Assembly (NCBI RefSeq): GCF_009380135.2
Contig: NZ_WHUT02000013.1
Location: forward strand, 39,357 to 103,356
Origin: Fertoeibacter niger
GTDB lineage: Bacteria; Pseudomonadota; Alphaproteobacteria; Rhodobacterales; Rhodobacteraceae
DNA: 64,000 bases
Reading direction: 5' to 3'
The notes below the pieces were generated by a model that did not search any database, had not been told where the DNA came from, and saw only the letters and a program-made list of their open reading frames with translations. The position numbers and the translations under genes were made by a program. Position 1 is the first letter of the stretch; the number at the start of each line of letters is the position of its first letter. This document shows positions 25,959 to 35,922 of the stretch, in pieces.

Positions 25959-28067
25959 TCAGTCAGCGGGCACGGTATCGAGATCGAATTGCAGGATCGC
26001 CGGGCCGGGGCCGGTGGCAACGTCCTCGCTCAGGCTGACGGCGGCGCGGGTGGTTTCGCCAAAGCCCGCCTCGAACAGGGCGGCGTTCAGGCCGGTGCGC
26101 GGTGGTGCAATGCCGGCGCTGACATCGCGCAACAGACTGACGGCATCCTGTTCCAGAAAGGCCAGATCCTCGACCGCCGATTGCGGCTGGGCCGGGGTCA
26201 TCACCAGCACCACGCGGTCGCGGCCATAGGCGGCATCGGTGATGCGCAAGAGGCCCTGTTTCAACGTGTCGCCCGCCTGCAGGCGGCCCGCGAACATATG
26301 GGTGATCGAATAATCCGACCCGACATAGAGCACGTTCACATCGACCGGGCCGGTGGTGTTGTTCGTGGCCTCCACATGCACCTCGTCATCGGGGATCAGC
26401 CGGGGCACACGGGCCGTGGGCAGGCCGCGCAGGGTCTTGTCTTCGGGGTTTCGCGTCAGCAGATCGACCGACACGTCCAGCGCATCGCCGCCCACATTCG
26501 CGCCCAGTTTCAGCACGTTCAGCGCGCGCGCCATTTGTGCCAGCGTGTCGGTGACGGTGAGGGCCAGCGTTTCGGGATCCTTGTCGGCGGTGGAGATCGA
26601 GGGAGTGCGTTCAAGGTTTTCGGCCAGCCCGGTGGCGGGCAGGACATAGACCGCATCAGGGCGCGGCGCGCCGGGGATCACGGCAAGGCGCAGGTCAGCC
26701 TCGGCGCCTGCGGGAACAAGGCGCAGGCGTTGGCCGCTGTCGGCGGGGGCGGATTTCAGCGCCGCCAGCAGGGCATCGGCGGCCGGTGTGCCGGGTTCGG
26801 GCAGGGCAACCGTCAGGGTGAAATCCAGATCATTGCCGATCTTGCGCAGGGTCAGGCCGCGCGGCAGATCGCCTGCAAGATCGGGGGGCAGGGTTTTGCC
26901 TGCATGGTCGGTTGGCGTGGCCGTGGCGGTGAACGTATCGGCGCGGGCGACGGTGACATAGCCAAGCGCCGCTTCGGTCGCATCCGCCGCCGAGGCCATG
27001 ACGGCCAGCAGGCTGCCCTCGGCCAGCCCGTGCAAGGTGCCTGCGTTCAGCGTCAGGCCATCGGGACCGGCCACGGCGGGCCATTGCGCCACACGGGGGG
27101 CGGCGGTGCCGGCAAAGGCCACGCCGTCCAGATCGCCCTCGAACAGCGGGGTCGCGGTGGCAAGGTTGCGCACGGCGTAGTTGCGCAGCACCTCTTGCCC
27201 GATCTGGCGGTAGGTCGCGCCTGGGTGGGCGGCCAGCGTTTCGAACAGCGCATAGGTGAACACGCCCTGCGGCTTGCGCCCCGCCTTGCCCTTGGGCAGG
27301 TTCTTTTCCGGTGTCACCTCGTTGGTCTGGGCGGCGAAAAAGGCCACCAGGCTGCCCTCGCCTTCCCCCGCATCGAAAGGGGCCTCGGCCTGTGCCCGCG
27401 GGTCGGGCAGGGCGCGGGTGGTCACATTCATCGCCTCTTCGGTCAGGCCCAGCGCCTCGGGGGGCAGTTGCCGCGTGCGCACCTCGTCATCGCCCGAGGG
27501 GGCGGCGCGGGTGACGGTGCCGGAATGGCAGCTGTCAAACACCGCCCAGACATCGGCCCCTTTGGCGCGCAAAGCGTCGATCATCTGGCCGATCTCGTCA
27601 TCGACCAGCGCATTTTCCACCGCGCCGATCTCGTCGGACCATGGCCCGACATCCACCGGCAGGAACAGTTCGTCCAGGCCGTCAAGCTCGCTGTCGGGGT
27701 CGGCGGCGGGGGCCTGGCTGCCATGGCCGGAAAAATGCAGGTAGACGAAATCGCCGGGTTGCACGCGGACGGTCAGATCGGCAAAGGCGGCGCGGATCGC
27801 GGCCAGCGTGGGGGCCTGTTTGCCCGGCACGCCATCGGCCAGCACGGTGACATTGCCGATGTCAAACGGCACCGGGGCGGAAGTGGTCAGATAGCTTTCC
27901 ACCAGCGCCACATCATTGGCCGGGCCTTTCAGCCAGAAGCGTTCCTCAAGGTTTTCATAGGTGCTGGCCCCGATCAGCAGCGCATGGTTTTCGCGCGCGA
28001 GTGCCGTTAGGGAAAGGGCGGGCAGGGCCAGAAGGGCAAGGGCGGAGGAGAGCAGCAGGCGGCGCAT
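25959..28067 (-). CDS. Exported caspase-fold (peptidase C14) protein with C-terminal domain
   Basis: This is a 702-residue bacterial metacaspase-like protein. A signal peptide covers residues 1-24. The caspase p20-like domain (about 25-290) has the catalytic dyad H115 (HFSGHGSQ) and C180 (FDSCHSG). About 400 further residues end in a beta-rich domain (ATNNTTGPVDVNVLY...) resembling the DUF4384-like domain often attached to such caspases. It begins 11 bases after a small secreted protein gene. Location should be periplasmic or outside the cell. Acidic S1-pocket residues near both dyad residues suggest basic-residue specificity, as in metacaspases (inference). Confidence 0.88.
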   Translation of the reverse strand: MRRLLLSSALALLALPALSLTALARENHALLIGASTYENLEERFWLKGPANDVALVESYLTTSAPVPFDIGNVTVLADGVPGKQAPTLAAIRAAFADLTVRVQPGDFVYLHFSGHGSQAPAADPDSELDGLDELFLPVDVGPWSDEIGAVENALVDDEIGQMIDALRAKGADVWAVFDSCHSGTVTRAAPSGDDEVRTRQLPPEALGLTEEAMNVTTRALPDPRAQAEAPFDAGEGEGSLVAFFAAQTNEVTPEKNLPKGKAGRKPQGVFTYALFETLAAHPGATYRQIGQEVLRNYAVRNLATATPLFEGDLDGVAFAGTAAPRVAQWPAVAGPDGLTLNAGTLHGLAEGSLLAVMASAADATEAALGYVTVARADTFTATATPTDHAGKTLPPDLAGDLPRGLTLRKIGNDLDFTLTVALPEPGTPAADALLAALKSAPADSGQRLRLVPAGAEADLRLAVIPGAPRPDAVYVLPATGLAENLERTPSISTADKDPETLALTVTDTLAQMARALNVLKLGANVGGDALDVSVDLLTRNPEDKTLRGLPTARVPRLIPDDEVHVEATNNTTGPVDVNVLYVGSDYSITHMFAGRLQAGDTLKQGLLRITDAAYGRDRVVLVMTPAQPQSAVEDLAFLEQDAVSLLRDVSAGIAPPRTGLNAALFEAGFGETTRAAVSLSEDVATGPGPAILQFDLDTVPAD

Positions 28068-28078
28068 GGTGATCCCTT

Positions 28079-28711
28079 TCAGTTTGTCATCAGGGCATAG
28101 CTGGCATCGGTTGGCCCCTTGTTTTCCACCTTGAAGGTGAAGGCGCCGGCGTCGGCGGGCCGCCAGCCGCAATAGGCGATATGCGAGCGGTCGGTGTCAG
28201 AGCAGACAAGGCGGCCCTGCGCATCCAGCACCAACAGGTTCAGGTCGGTGGCGGCCTTGGCCTCGACATACACTTCGGCATATTCGCCGCCCTTGAAGTC
28301 GATGGGCGGGTAGGTGTCGGTGCCGCCATTGCCAAGGGCCGCGATATTGTAGACCGGGCCCGCCACCACGCCCTTGGTGGTTTCCACCCGCAGATCGGCG
28401 ATCAGGCCCAGCAGGGTGTCATCATCGGCGGCAAGGGTTTCGGCGCTGGCCAGCATGTCTTCCCACCCCAGCGGGGTATCTTCGGCCACTGTCCCGCCAT
28501 CGGGTGCGCGGTCGGTCGTCGTGGGGGCGATCTGTTTGCGCAGCTTTGCAGCAGCCAGGATCAGCAGGGGGTCTTTGGCCGCGACGCCCGCGTCATAGAC
28601 CCGCGCCGAAAGGGCAGCGGTCTGCACCGGCGTGAGGTTTTCGGCGCGCAGCGGCGTGGCGGCAAGCAGGGCCGCCCCCGATGTGGCAAGCAGCAGCGTG
28701 GCAATGCGCAT
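28079..28711 (-). CDS. Small secreted protein, PPC-like C-terminal domain
   Basis: This is a 210-residue exported protein with a signal peptide ending near PLRA/ENL (residue 23). The C-terminal 80 residues (YAEVYVEAKAATDLNLLVLDAQGRL, CSDTD, GAFTFKVENKG) resemble bacterial pre-peptidase C-terminal (PPC) beta-sandwich domains. The N-terminal half is helical and unassigned. It is the first gene of a two-gene operon with the caspase-like protein and may be its secretion or substrate-binding partner (inference). AAGGA precedes the start. Confidence 0.7.
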   Translation of the reverse strand: MRIATLLLATSGAALLAATPLRAENLTPVQTAALSARVYDAGVAAKDPLLILAAAKLRKQIAPTTTDRAPDGGTVAEDTPLGWEDMLASAETLAADDDTLLGLIADLRVETTKGVVAGPVYNIAALGNGGTDTYPPIDFKGGEYAEVYVEAKAATDLNLLVLDAQGRLVCSDTDRSHIAYCGWRPADAGAFTFKVENKGPTDASYALMTN

Positions 28712-28861
28712 GGCAATGGTCCTTTGCGGAATATCATTGCAGCAAGGATAGAAAGCGGCCGGGCATTCTGTAAATGCAAGATTTTCCGATGACGGTCTTT
28801 GTCATGTGAACCTTTCGGGGTCGGCTGCTAACATCTGGTCAGGCAATGGAAAAGGAATGTC

Positions 28862-30199
28862 ATGCGCCCCGCCCCTCGAATTCACCTACCGCTGCTGCGC
28901 CCGATTGCCGAACTGCTGCTGGCATTGTGCCTGCTGGCCTGTCTTGCGGTGGCCAGCGTGGCCCAGGCTGCGGAGATGGGCAGCGATGCGCTGGAAAGGG
29001 CCATGGCCAGCGTGTTCACGGTGCACAGCGCGGGGAATGACGACCGGTTTCTGGGCTCGGCCTTTCTGTGGGGCGACGGGCAGGTGGCCGTGACCAATGC
29101 GCATGTGGTGGGGGCCGCCGACGCGGTGCGCTTGCGCGACACGACAGGCGCCGAGCAGGTGGCCCTTGTCATCGCGCGTGATCCGGTGCGCGATGTGGCG
29201 GTGCTGGCGGTCGCACCGGGGGGGGCGGGGTTGCAGCCCGGCCCCGCCCCGGCGCTGGGGGCGGATGTCTGGGCGCTGGGTGCGCCGCTGGAACTGGGGT
29301 TTTCGGTGACGCGTGGCGTCGTGTCGGCCGTGGCGCGGCAGGTGGAGCCGCAGGTGCCGCTGCGCCTGATCCAGCACGATGCGGCGGTGAACCCCGGGTC
29401 ATCCGGCGGGCCGCTGCTGGACGGCGCGGGGCGGTTGGTGGGCATGAACAGCCGCATCGCCGACGGGTCGCGCCATTACATCGGCATCAGCTTTGGCATA
29501 ACCGGCGCTGACCTTTCGCGGATCGTGCCGGGGTTGGTGGATGAAAGCCTGTTGCCGGTGCCGCAGCTTGGCCTGCGCCTGCGCCCGGTAACGCGGCAGA
29601 TTGCGGCGGCGCTGGGTGTGACGGGGGGCCTGTTGGTGGATGAGGTGCTGGCGCAGGGTTTGGCCGATCAGGCGGGGCTGCTGGCGGGCGATGTGATGCT
29701 GGCGGCGGATGGTGCGGGGCTGGCGGGGGCGGGCGATCTGGCCTTTGCCATCGAGGCTGCGATGGCACGGGGCGCGGTGGCCCTGACACTCTGGCGGGCG
29801 GGCGCGGAAATGTCGCTGTCGCTGGGGCTGGAAGACCCCGCCACCCCTGTGACGCTGCTGCGCGATCTGTCGGGGGCGGTGGCCCAGCGTGTGACCAGCT
29901 ACCGGCTGGAAAGCCTGGGCCTGCGCCTGTCCGAAGGGGGGGTGGTGGCGGATGTGACCGACAATAGCCCCGCGTTATGGGCCGGCCTGGCGATGGGCGA
30001 CCGCATTCTGGCGCTGAACGGGCAGGTGCTGGATCTGGCAGGGTTGCGGGCCTTTGACATTACCGCCCCGGTGTTGCTGCTGGTGCAGCGCGAAAGTGGG
30101 GCCACGGTGCATCTGCTGGTTGATCCCTGGGCCAAGACCGGCCCTTTGCGGCCGCTGGGCAATGCGAATGTGCTTGACCCCGCGGTCGTGGTTTTCTGA
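28862..30199 (+). CDS. HtrA/DegP-like serine protease with PDZ domains
   Basis: This is a 445-residue exported protease. A hydrophobic signal/anchor covers residues 17-37. The trypsin-fold domain has H81 (TNAHVV), D111 (DVAVLAV) and S181 (NPGSSGGP). Two PDZ-like modules follow (about 225-310 and 340-415, GVVADVTDNSPALWAGLAMGDRI). The gene is divergent from the caspase operon and first in a row with the two-component system, 19 bases upstream of the response regulator. It is likely a periplasmic quality-control or signalling protease. Confidence 0.9.
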   Translation: MRPAPRIHLPLLRPIAELLLALCLLACLAVASVAQAAEMGSDALERAMASVFTVHSAGNDDRFLGSAFLWGDGQVAVTNAHVVGAADAVRLRDTTGAEQVALVIARDPVRDVAVLAVAPGGAGLQPGPAPALGADVWALGAPLELGFSVTRGVVSAVARQVEPQVPLRLIQHDAAVNPGSSGGPLLDGAGRLVGMNSRIADGSRHYIGISFGITGADLSRIVPGLVDESLLPVPQLGLRLRPVTRQIAAALGVTGGLLVDEVLAQGLADQAGLLAGDVMLAADGAGLAGAGDLAFAIEAAMARGAVALTLWRAGAEMSLSLGLEDPATPVTLLRDLSGAVAQRVTSYRLESLGLRLSEGGVVADVTDNSPALWAGLAMGDRILALNGQVLDLAGLRAFDITAPVLLLVQRESGATVHLLVDPWAKTGPLRPLGNANVLDPAVVVF

Positions 30200-30218
30200 C
30201 ACTGGCGCGGGGGAAATC

Positions 30219-30923
30219 ATGACAGAACAAAAACGTATCCTGATCGTCGAGGACGATTCCGAAACCGCCGCGGCTGTGGCCGCGATGGCCGAAGGGCTGG
30301 GCTGCACCGCCACATTGGCCACCACCTATGCCGAGGGTGTGGCCGCGGCCACCAGCGGCGACTTTGCGGTGATCGTGTTTGACCGCATGCTGCCGGGGGG
30401 CGACGGGGTGCAGGCCATCGCCAGCATCCGCGCGGCGGGGTCCACCGCGCTGATCCTTGTGCTGTCGGCACTGGGCCGCGCCGCGAACCGGGTGGAGGGT
30501 CTGGAAAAGGGGGCCGATGATTATCTTGCAAAGCCTTTCGAGCCGGACGAGTTGCGCGCCCGCCTGCGTGCCCTGCTGCGCCGCGACAGCATGCAGGTGC
30601 TGGACAATGACCTGATGGCCTTCGGCGATCTGGAAATCCGGCTGAAGGCGCGCACGGTGCATGTGCAGCGCCGCCATGTGGCCCTGTCGCCCAAGGAGTT
30701 TGACCTGATCACCTTTTTTGCCCGCAATGCCGGGCAGGTGGTGACGCGCATGCAACTGCTGGAAAAGGTCTGGAACCTGCATTTCGACCCTCAGACCAAT
30801 GTGGTCGATGTGCATGTGGGCCGCTTGCGCCGCAAGCTGGAAGGGGCGGCGGGCCGCCCGGTGATCCAGACCGCGCGGGGCGAGGGCTACGTCTTTGCGC
30901 CGCTGACCGGAACCGGGATGTGA
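30219..30923 (+). CDS. OmpR-family response regulator
   Basis: This 234-residue regulator has a receiver domain (D55 phosphorylation site in VFDRMLPGG, acidic pair ED11-12, K in AKPFEPDEL) and a C-terminal winged helix (LSPKEFDLITFFARN, DVHVGRLRRKL). Its last bases overlap the start of the histidine-kinase gene, so the two form a pair. Targets probably include the surrounding protease genes (inference). Confidence 0.94.
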   Translation: MTEQKRILIVEDDSETAAAVAAMAEGLGCTATLATTYAEGVAAATSGDFAVIVFDRMLPGGDGVQAIASIRAAGSTALILVLSALGRAANRVEGLEKGADDYLAKPFEPDELRARLRALLRRDSMQVLDNDLMAFGDLEIRLKARTVHVQRRHVALSPKEFDLITFFARNAGQVVTRMQLLEKVWNLHFDPQTNVVDVHVGRLRRKLEGAAGRPVIQTARGEGYVFAPLTGTGM

Positions 30924-32290
30924 CGGGCAGGCCCGCCCGCCGTGCCCCCTTGCAGGCGCGGGCCACGCTGCGGCTGGCCGCGTTCATCGCGCTGGCGATC
31001 ACGGCGCTGTCGGTTCTGGGGATGGGGCTGCAATACCGGCTGGTGGCCGCGCGCCTTGCCACGGCACAGCAGGCCCTGCTGGCCGCCGATCTTGACGGGC
31101 TGGCGGCACTGTATGAACAGCGCCGCATCATCGCGCTGCGGCAGGCCATCGACTATCGCGCCGCCGCGCGCACCGGGGATGAGATGCTGCTGCTGATGGA
31201 CCGGCAGGGCGGGGTGCTGGCGGGCACGCGCGCCGACTGGCCCGCAGGTCTGCCGCCACTGGGCGAGGGCTTTGCCGCCACCGAAACGCAGGAATTCACC
31301 GATGGCGGGCGACGCTGGACCGGCGTGGCGCGCGTGCTGCCCGGGGGCTTTCCGCTGCTGGTGGCGCGGTCACTTGACCCGGTGGAACAGACGCTGGCCG
31401 CGCTGCGCCGGGGCATCGCGGGGCTGACGCTGGCAATGCTGGCGGCGGGGGCGGGGGTGGGCTGGCTGGCGGCCCGGTCGGTGATGGGGCGCATCGGGCG
31501 CATCAACGCGCTGGCCGACCGGGTGGCGGGGGGCGCGCTGGAGGCGCGACTGCCCGGCCCACGCGCACCCGATGAATTCGGCCTGCTGGAAACCCATGTG
31601 CATGGCATGCTGGACCGTATCCAGAACCTGAACCGCGCCACGCACCGCCTGTCGGACACGATTGCGCATGAATTGCGCACCCCCCTGAACCGCATGATGC
31701 AGAAACTTGACCGGATCGAGGGGCAGGCCGTGGCCGACGAGCTGCGCACCGAGATGCGCGGCACGATCCGCATTTTCGACAGCCTGCTGGATATCAGCCG
31801 GGCCGAGGCCGATCAGGGCACCGGCGGCGGGCTGGTGCCGGTGGATCTGTCGGCGGTGGCTGCCGAGATGTGGGAGCTTTATGAACCGCTGGCCGAGGAC
31901 AAGGGGCTGACCACCGCCGCCACCCTGACCCCCGGCCTGATGGTGCTGGGCGACCGCAACCTGATCGCGCAACTGCTGGCCAATTTGCTGGACAACGCCA
32001 TCAAGTTTACCCCTCCCGGCGAAAGCATCAGCCTGACGCTGGCCCCCGGTGCTGACCGCCACCAGATGCGGCTGGCCGATACCGGGCCGGGCCTGCCCGA
32101 TGCCATCCGCGACGCCGCGTTCGAGCGTTTCGTGCGGGCGGAACGCGACAGGGGGGTGCGCGGCCACGGCCTTGGGCTGGCGCTGGTCAGGGCCATCGCC
32201 GCGCGGCATGGTGCGCGCATCGCCACGCCGCAGACGGAAAAGGGTTTTGTGCTGGAAATCGGCTGGCCTAAGCTGCCCGCCAGCGAATGA
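30920..32290 (+). CDS. Sensor histidine kinase
   Basis: This is a 456-residue membrane kinase that starts with GTG overlapping the regulator stop. TM1 is about residues 16-37, followed by a periplasmic sensor loop of about 115 residues, TM2 about 163-185, HAMP, the H-box SDTIAHELRTPLNR (H250), the N-box LDNAIKF, and G-boxes DTGPGLPD and GHGLGLALV. The closest general type is the QseC/PhoQ-like class of OmpR-partner kinases. The ligand is unknown; its place between an HtrA protease and a lipase suggests envelope-damage sensing. Confidence 0.93.
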   Translation: MTGRPARRAPLQARATLRLAAFIALAITALSVLGMGLQYRLVAARLATAQQALLAADLDGLAALYEQRRIIALRQAIDYRAAARTGDEMLLLMDRQGGVLAGTRADWPAGLPPLGEGFAATETQEFTDGGRRWTGVARVLPGGFPLLVARSLDPVEQTLAALRRGIAGLTLAMLAAGAGVGWLAARSVMGRIGRINALADRVAGGALEARLPGPRAPDEFGLLETHVHGMLDRIQNLNRATHRLSDTIAHELRTPLNRMMQKLDRIEGQAVADELRTEMRGTIRIFDSLLDISRAEADQGTGGGLVPVDLSAVAAEMWELYEPLAEDKGLTTAATLTPGLMVLGDRNLIAQLLANLLDNAIKFTPPGESISLTLAPGADRHQMRLADTGPGLPDAIRDAAFERFVRAERDRGVRGHGLGLALVRAIAARHGARIATPQTEKGFVLEIGWPKLPASE

Positions 32291-32312
32291 CCGCCGGAGC
32301 CTGCCGATTCCC

Positions 32313-33764
32313 ATGAAACGCCTGCTATTTTGCTTTGCGCTGCTGGCCGGTTGCGCCGCGCTGAACCCGCCGATCAACCCGCCGCTGACCCGCGCCGAAA
32401 ACCTGCCGCTGGTTGAAGCGGGCATACCCGCCATCGGGGACGGCGAATTGTATGTGGGGCTGGCGTTTTCCGGCGGCGGCATGCGCGCCTCGGCCTTTGC
32501 CTATGGCATGCTGGAGGAATTGCGCGCGGCGGGCGTCACGCCCGCTGCACCCAATGGCCTGCTGGATCATGTGCGGCTGGTGTCGGGCGTGTCGGGCGGG
32601 TCTGTCACGGCGGCGCAGTTCGGGCTGTGGGGGCCAAAGGGGCTGGACGGCTACCGCGAACGCTATCTGATCACCGATGCCGAAAAATACATGGCCAATT
32701 CTGCCCTGAACCCGCTGACCATCGTGCGGGGCCTGTCGGGCGGGGCCAACGGGCGCAAGACCTTTGCCCGCTATCTGGACGAGGTGCTGTATCGCGGTGC
32801 CACCTTCGGCGATCTGCGGGCGCGGTCGCAGATCAAGACCTGGATCAACGCCACCGATGTGGCCAACAACACGCCCTTCCTGTTCGCGCCGGAAACCTTC
32901 GATGCTTTGTGTTCCGACCTGTCGGGCATGCCCTTGTCCGAGGCGGTGGCAGCCTCGGCGGCCTTTCCCTTGGTGTTCAGCCCCGTTGTGCTGGAGGCGC
33001 ATCAGGGCAGGTGTGATTACGTTGAGCCCGACTGGCTGACCGCCGCGCGCTATAACCCCGAGGCGACAGCGGCCATGCGCGCCCATGCCCGCGCGCTGGA
33101 AAGCTATGCCGACCCGGAAAAAGTGAAATTCGTCAAGCTGCTGGATGGCGGCATCACCGACAATTTCGGCACGACCGGGTTGGCGGTGGAACGGGCACGC
33201 GCGCAGGCCGCCTATGCGCCCATGACCCCGGCCGAGGCGGTGCGCATGAAACGCATGCTGTTTCTGGTGGCCAATGCCGGGGTGGAGGCTGACTATGGCT
33301 GGACGCAAAAGCTGCCCGGGCCGGGCGGGGTGGGGCTGGCCATGTCGATTGCCACCAGCTCGATGAGCGCCGCCACGCGGTCGGGCTATGACGCGATGCG
33401 TGGCGAGGTCAGCCGCTGGCAAGAGGAACTGGTGGAATGGCGCTGTGCCCTGCCCATGGCCGAGGTGCGGCGGCTGCGCGGCAGCACGGCGGGATGGGAC
33501 TGCACCGACATCAAGCTGTTCGTGGGGCAGGCGAGTTTCGAGGGTGTGGACGAGGCGATGCGCGCGCAATTGAACACCGTGCCCACCCGGCTGCGGCTGA
33601 AGACCGATCAGGTCGATCTGGTGATCGAGGCGGGTCGCATCGCCACCCGCGCCACGCCTGAATTCAACGGTTTCCTGCAATCACTGGATGGCAACGCGGT
33701 CGAGGCCCGAATCGCCGCCGGGATCAAGGCAGGGGGGCGGCGCATCGCGCCAGTGGGGCCATAG
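32313..33764 (+). CDS. Patatin-like phospholipase lipoprotein
   Basis: This is a 483-residue lipoprotein with lipobox LAGC (lipidated C14). The patatin core is intact: oxyanion loop SGGGMRAS near residue 53, nucleophile elbow GVSGG (S94) and the catalytic aspartate in LLDGG (about D278). It would hydrolyse acyl esters of membrane lipids from an outer-membrane or periplasmic position. GGAG lies upstream, and 22 bases separate it from the kinase gene, so it probably belongs to the same transcript. Confidence 0.9.
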   Translation: MKRLLFCFALLAGCAALNPPINPPLTRAENLPLVEAGIPAIGDGELYVGLAFSGGGMRASAFAYGMLEELRAAGVTPAAPNGLLDHVRLVSGVSGGSVTAAQFGLWGPKGLDGYRERYLITDAEKYMANSALNPLTIVRGLSGGANGRKTFARYLDEVLYRGATFGDLRARSQIKTWINATDVANNTPFLFAPETFDALCSDLSGMPLSEAVAASAAFPLVFSPVVLEAHQGRCDYVEPDWLTAARYNPEATAAMRAHARALESYADPEKVKFVKLLDGGITDNFGTTGLAVERARAQAAYAPMTPAEAVRMKRMLFLVANAGVEADYGWTQKLPGPGGVGLAMSIATSSMSAATRSGYDAMRGEVSRWQEELVEWRCALPMAEVRRLRGSTAGWDCTDIKLFVGQASFEGVDEAMRAQLNTVPTRLRLKTDQVDLVIEAGRIATRATPEFNGFLQSLDGNAVEARIAAGIKAGGRRIAPVGP

Positions 33765-33798
33765 GGCAGGCGGGGTGGATCTGGCAGGCGGTGCAGTT

Positions 33799-33825
33799 GG
33801 ATATTTGTGCCAGCAAGAAAGCCGG
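33799..33825 (+). repeat. Dispersed intergenic repeat, copy E
   Basis: GGATATTTGTGCCAGCAAGAAAGCC differs from copy D at 25906-25943 by a few bases. It lies in the 157-base gap between the patatin and second caspase genes. No hairpin precedes it. Confidence 0.65.
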
Positions 33826-33921
33826 AGGCGGCGGCGGGGCCGGGCATGTGGCGCGATGACAAATGTCGTCACGCCCCTGCCTGCGCTTGCGGTGCGGCGG
33901 CGGTCTTGCCATCCTTGCGGC

Positions 33922-35898
33922 ATGCGTGCCCTGATATTGCCCCTGCTGTGCCTTTGCCTGTGCGGCCCCGCCGTCGCGGAAACCCGCGCGCTGCTGGTGG
34001 GGGTGGGCGATTATACCTATCTGGATGCCGACCTGCGCGGCCCGGCCAATGATGTGGCGCTGATGGCAGAGGTGCTGATTGCGCGGGGCGTGGCGGCGCA
34101 GGGGATTACCGTGCTGGCGTCCGGCGAGGTGCCTGATCTGCCGGCGGGTGTGACATATGGCCTGCCGCATGGCACAGCCATCCGCGAGGCGATGCTGGCG
34201 TTGCTGTTCGCCTCTGGCCCCGGGGATACGGTGGTGTTTCATTTCTCGGGCCATGGCAGCCAGACACCGGACATCAGCGGGGATGAACCGGGCGGGTTTG
34301 ACGAGATCCTGTTGCCAATGGATGCGCGGGGCTGGAACGGCGGCACGGGCATGGTCGAGGGCGCGCTGCTGGATGATGACTTGCAGGTCTGGGCGCAGGC
34401 GGTGCTGGACCGGGGTGCGCGGCTGGTGGGGGTGATCGACGCCTGCCATTCCGCGACCGGTTTTCGTGCTGCGGGTGGGGCAGGCGTGGCGCGGGTGCTG
34501 GAACCGGGGGCTTTGGGCATTCCTGATGATGTGCCGGTGGTGGTGGGTGCAGATACCCCGCCGCTGCGGGGGGATTTCGTGTTCCTCTATTCCTCGCAAT
34601 CCGACCAGCGGTCGTTTGAATACCCGGTCGGCGGGGATGACGGGCCGTGGTATGGCGCGTTTTCGCTGGCATTGGCGCAGGTGTTGCGCGACGCGCCAGA
34701 GGCAAGCTGGGCGCAGGTGCTGGCGGCCACATCGGCGGGCATGACACGCGGCGCGGTGCGGCAAGACCCCGATGGCGAAGGGCCGCTGCTGGATAGTGTG
34801 GTGTTTGGCAGCGGCACGGCGGATCGGCGCTATCCGCTGTTGCAGGGGCGGCTGAAGGCCGGGCTGTTGCAGGGGCTGACGGCGGGGTCGATGGTGGCGG
34901 TCTATCCTTTGGCGGCGGGAGGCGAGCCTGTGGCGCATGCGCGGCTGGCCGCGCTGACCGCCGATGGCGCGCGGCTGGAAGGGGCGAACCTGCCGCCGCA
35001 GGGCTGGGCCGAGGTGGTGGAACCCGCACCGCCCCCGCCGCTGCGGCTGGCGGTTGGGCAGGGCCTTGCACCAGAATGGCAGGCTGCGCTGGCAGATGCA
35101 CGGGCGGCGGAGCTGTTTGAACCGGCGGCGGGCGGGGCCGATCTGCGGCTGATGCCCACCCCCGCTGGCCCGGCACTGGTGGGGGCGGATGGGGTGCTTG
35201 ACCCGGCGGGGCCGGGATCGTCGCCCCGCATCTTCCCCCGTGAGGGTGAGAGTGTCTCCGATGCGCTGGCGCGGGTGCTGGAACAGGCGGGGCACGGGTT
35301 GCGGTTGCGTGGCCTGATTGCCGGGATGGCGGGGCGCGGGCTGGCCGTGGGTGGCCCACCGCTGGCCATGGAGGTGCAGGGTCGGCGCGGCAAGGCCATG
35401 GACGGCGGTTGCGCCGCATCCGGCCCGCTGGCCCCGCTGGACCCCGCCGCAGGCGTGGCACCCTGCGACGAGATCTGGCTGACGCTGACCAACCGCGCGG
35501 GCAAGCCGCAGGATGTGACGGTGTTGTATCAGGCCCGCGACTTTGCCCTGACGCCGCTGTGGCCGGTATCCGCCCTGTCGAACCGGCTGGCCCCGGGCGA
35601 ATCCGCCCGCATTGGCCTGCGCATCGAGGCCCCGCCGGATGGCGGCGGCGGGTTCGAGGATATTCTGGTGCTGGCCGTGCCCGCCACGCCCGGCGCTGCA
35701 CGCAGCGACCTGACCGGCCTTGCCAGCCCCCAGCGGATGCGGGCCAGCGCCGATCCGCTGCTGGCCCGTTTTGCGGCGCTGCTGGAGCCCGACGGCACCA
35801 CGCGCGATTTTACCCCCCGCCGCCCCGCACTGGCCTTTCTGCGCCAGCCGGTGCGGCTGAACCCGTCCGTCACAGCCCCGCCCCCGGCAAACAACTGA
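33922..35898 (+). CDS. Second exported caspase-fold (peptidase C14) protein
   Basis: This 658-residue protein is paralogous to the product of 25959-28067. A short signal peptide ends AVAE near residue 20. The dyad is H111 (HFSGHGSQ) and C175 (IDACHSA). The C-terminal part repeats the same beta-rich domain (LTNRAGKPQDVTVLYQA...). The central linker is proline- and alanine-rich and less conserved. The start at MRALILPLL gives a normal signal peptide; an in-frame ATG at 33856 is less likely. A serine protease gene follows 24 bases downstream. Confidence 0.87.
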   Translation: MRALILPLLCLCLCGPAVAETRALLVGVGDYTYLDADLRGPANDVALMAEVLIARGVAAQGITVLASGEVPDLPAGVTYGLPHGTAIREAMLALLFASGPGDTVVFHFSGHGSQTPDISGDEPGGFDEILLPMDARGWNGGTGMVEGALLDDDLQVWAQAVLDRGARLVGVIDACHSATGFRAAGGAGVARVLEPGALGIPDDVPVVVGADTPPLRGDFVFLYSSQSDQRSFEYPVGGDDGPWYGAFSLALAQVLRDAPEASWAQVLAATSAGMTRGAVRQDPDGEGPLLDSVVFGSGTADRRYPLLQGRLKAGLLQGLTAGSMVAVYPLAAGGEPVAHARLAALTADGARLEGANLPPQGWAEVVEPAPPPPLRLAVGQGLAPEWQAALADARAAELFEPAAGGADLRLMPTPAGPALVGADGVLDPAGPGSSPRIFPREGESVSDALARVLEQAGHGLRLRGLIAGMAGRGLAVGGPPLAMEVQGRRGKAMDGGCAASGPLAPLDPAAGVAPCDEIWLTLTNRAGKPQDVTVLYQARDFALTPLWPVSALSNRLAPGESARIGLRIEAPPDGGGGFEDILVLAVPATPGAARSDLTGLASPQRMRASADPLLARFAALLEPDGTTRDFTPRRPALAFLRQPVRLNPSVTAPPPANN

Positions 35899-35922
35899 CC
35901 ACGCCCGACGAAAGGTGATGCA

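Noticed and set aside
25842..28010. Long plus-strand open frame opposite the first caspase gene
   Set aside because: Low-complexity, Gly/Arg/Gln-rich translation with no motif. The minus strand holds the real gene with intact caspase dyad.
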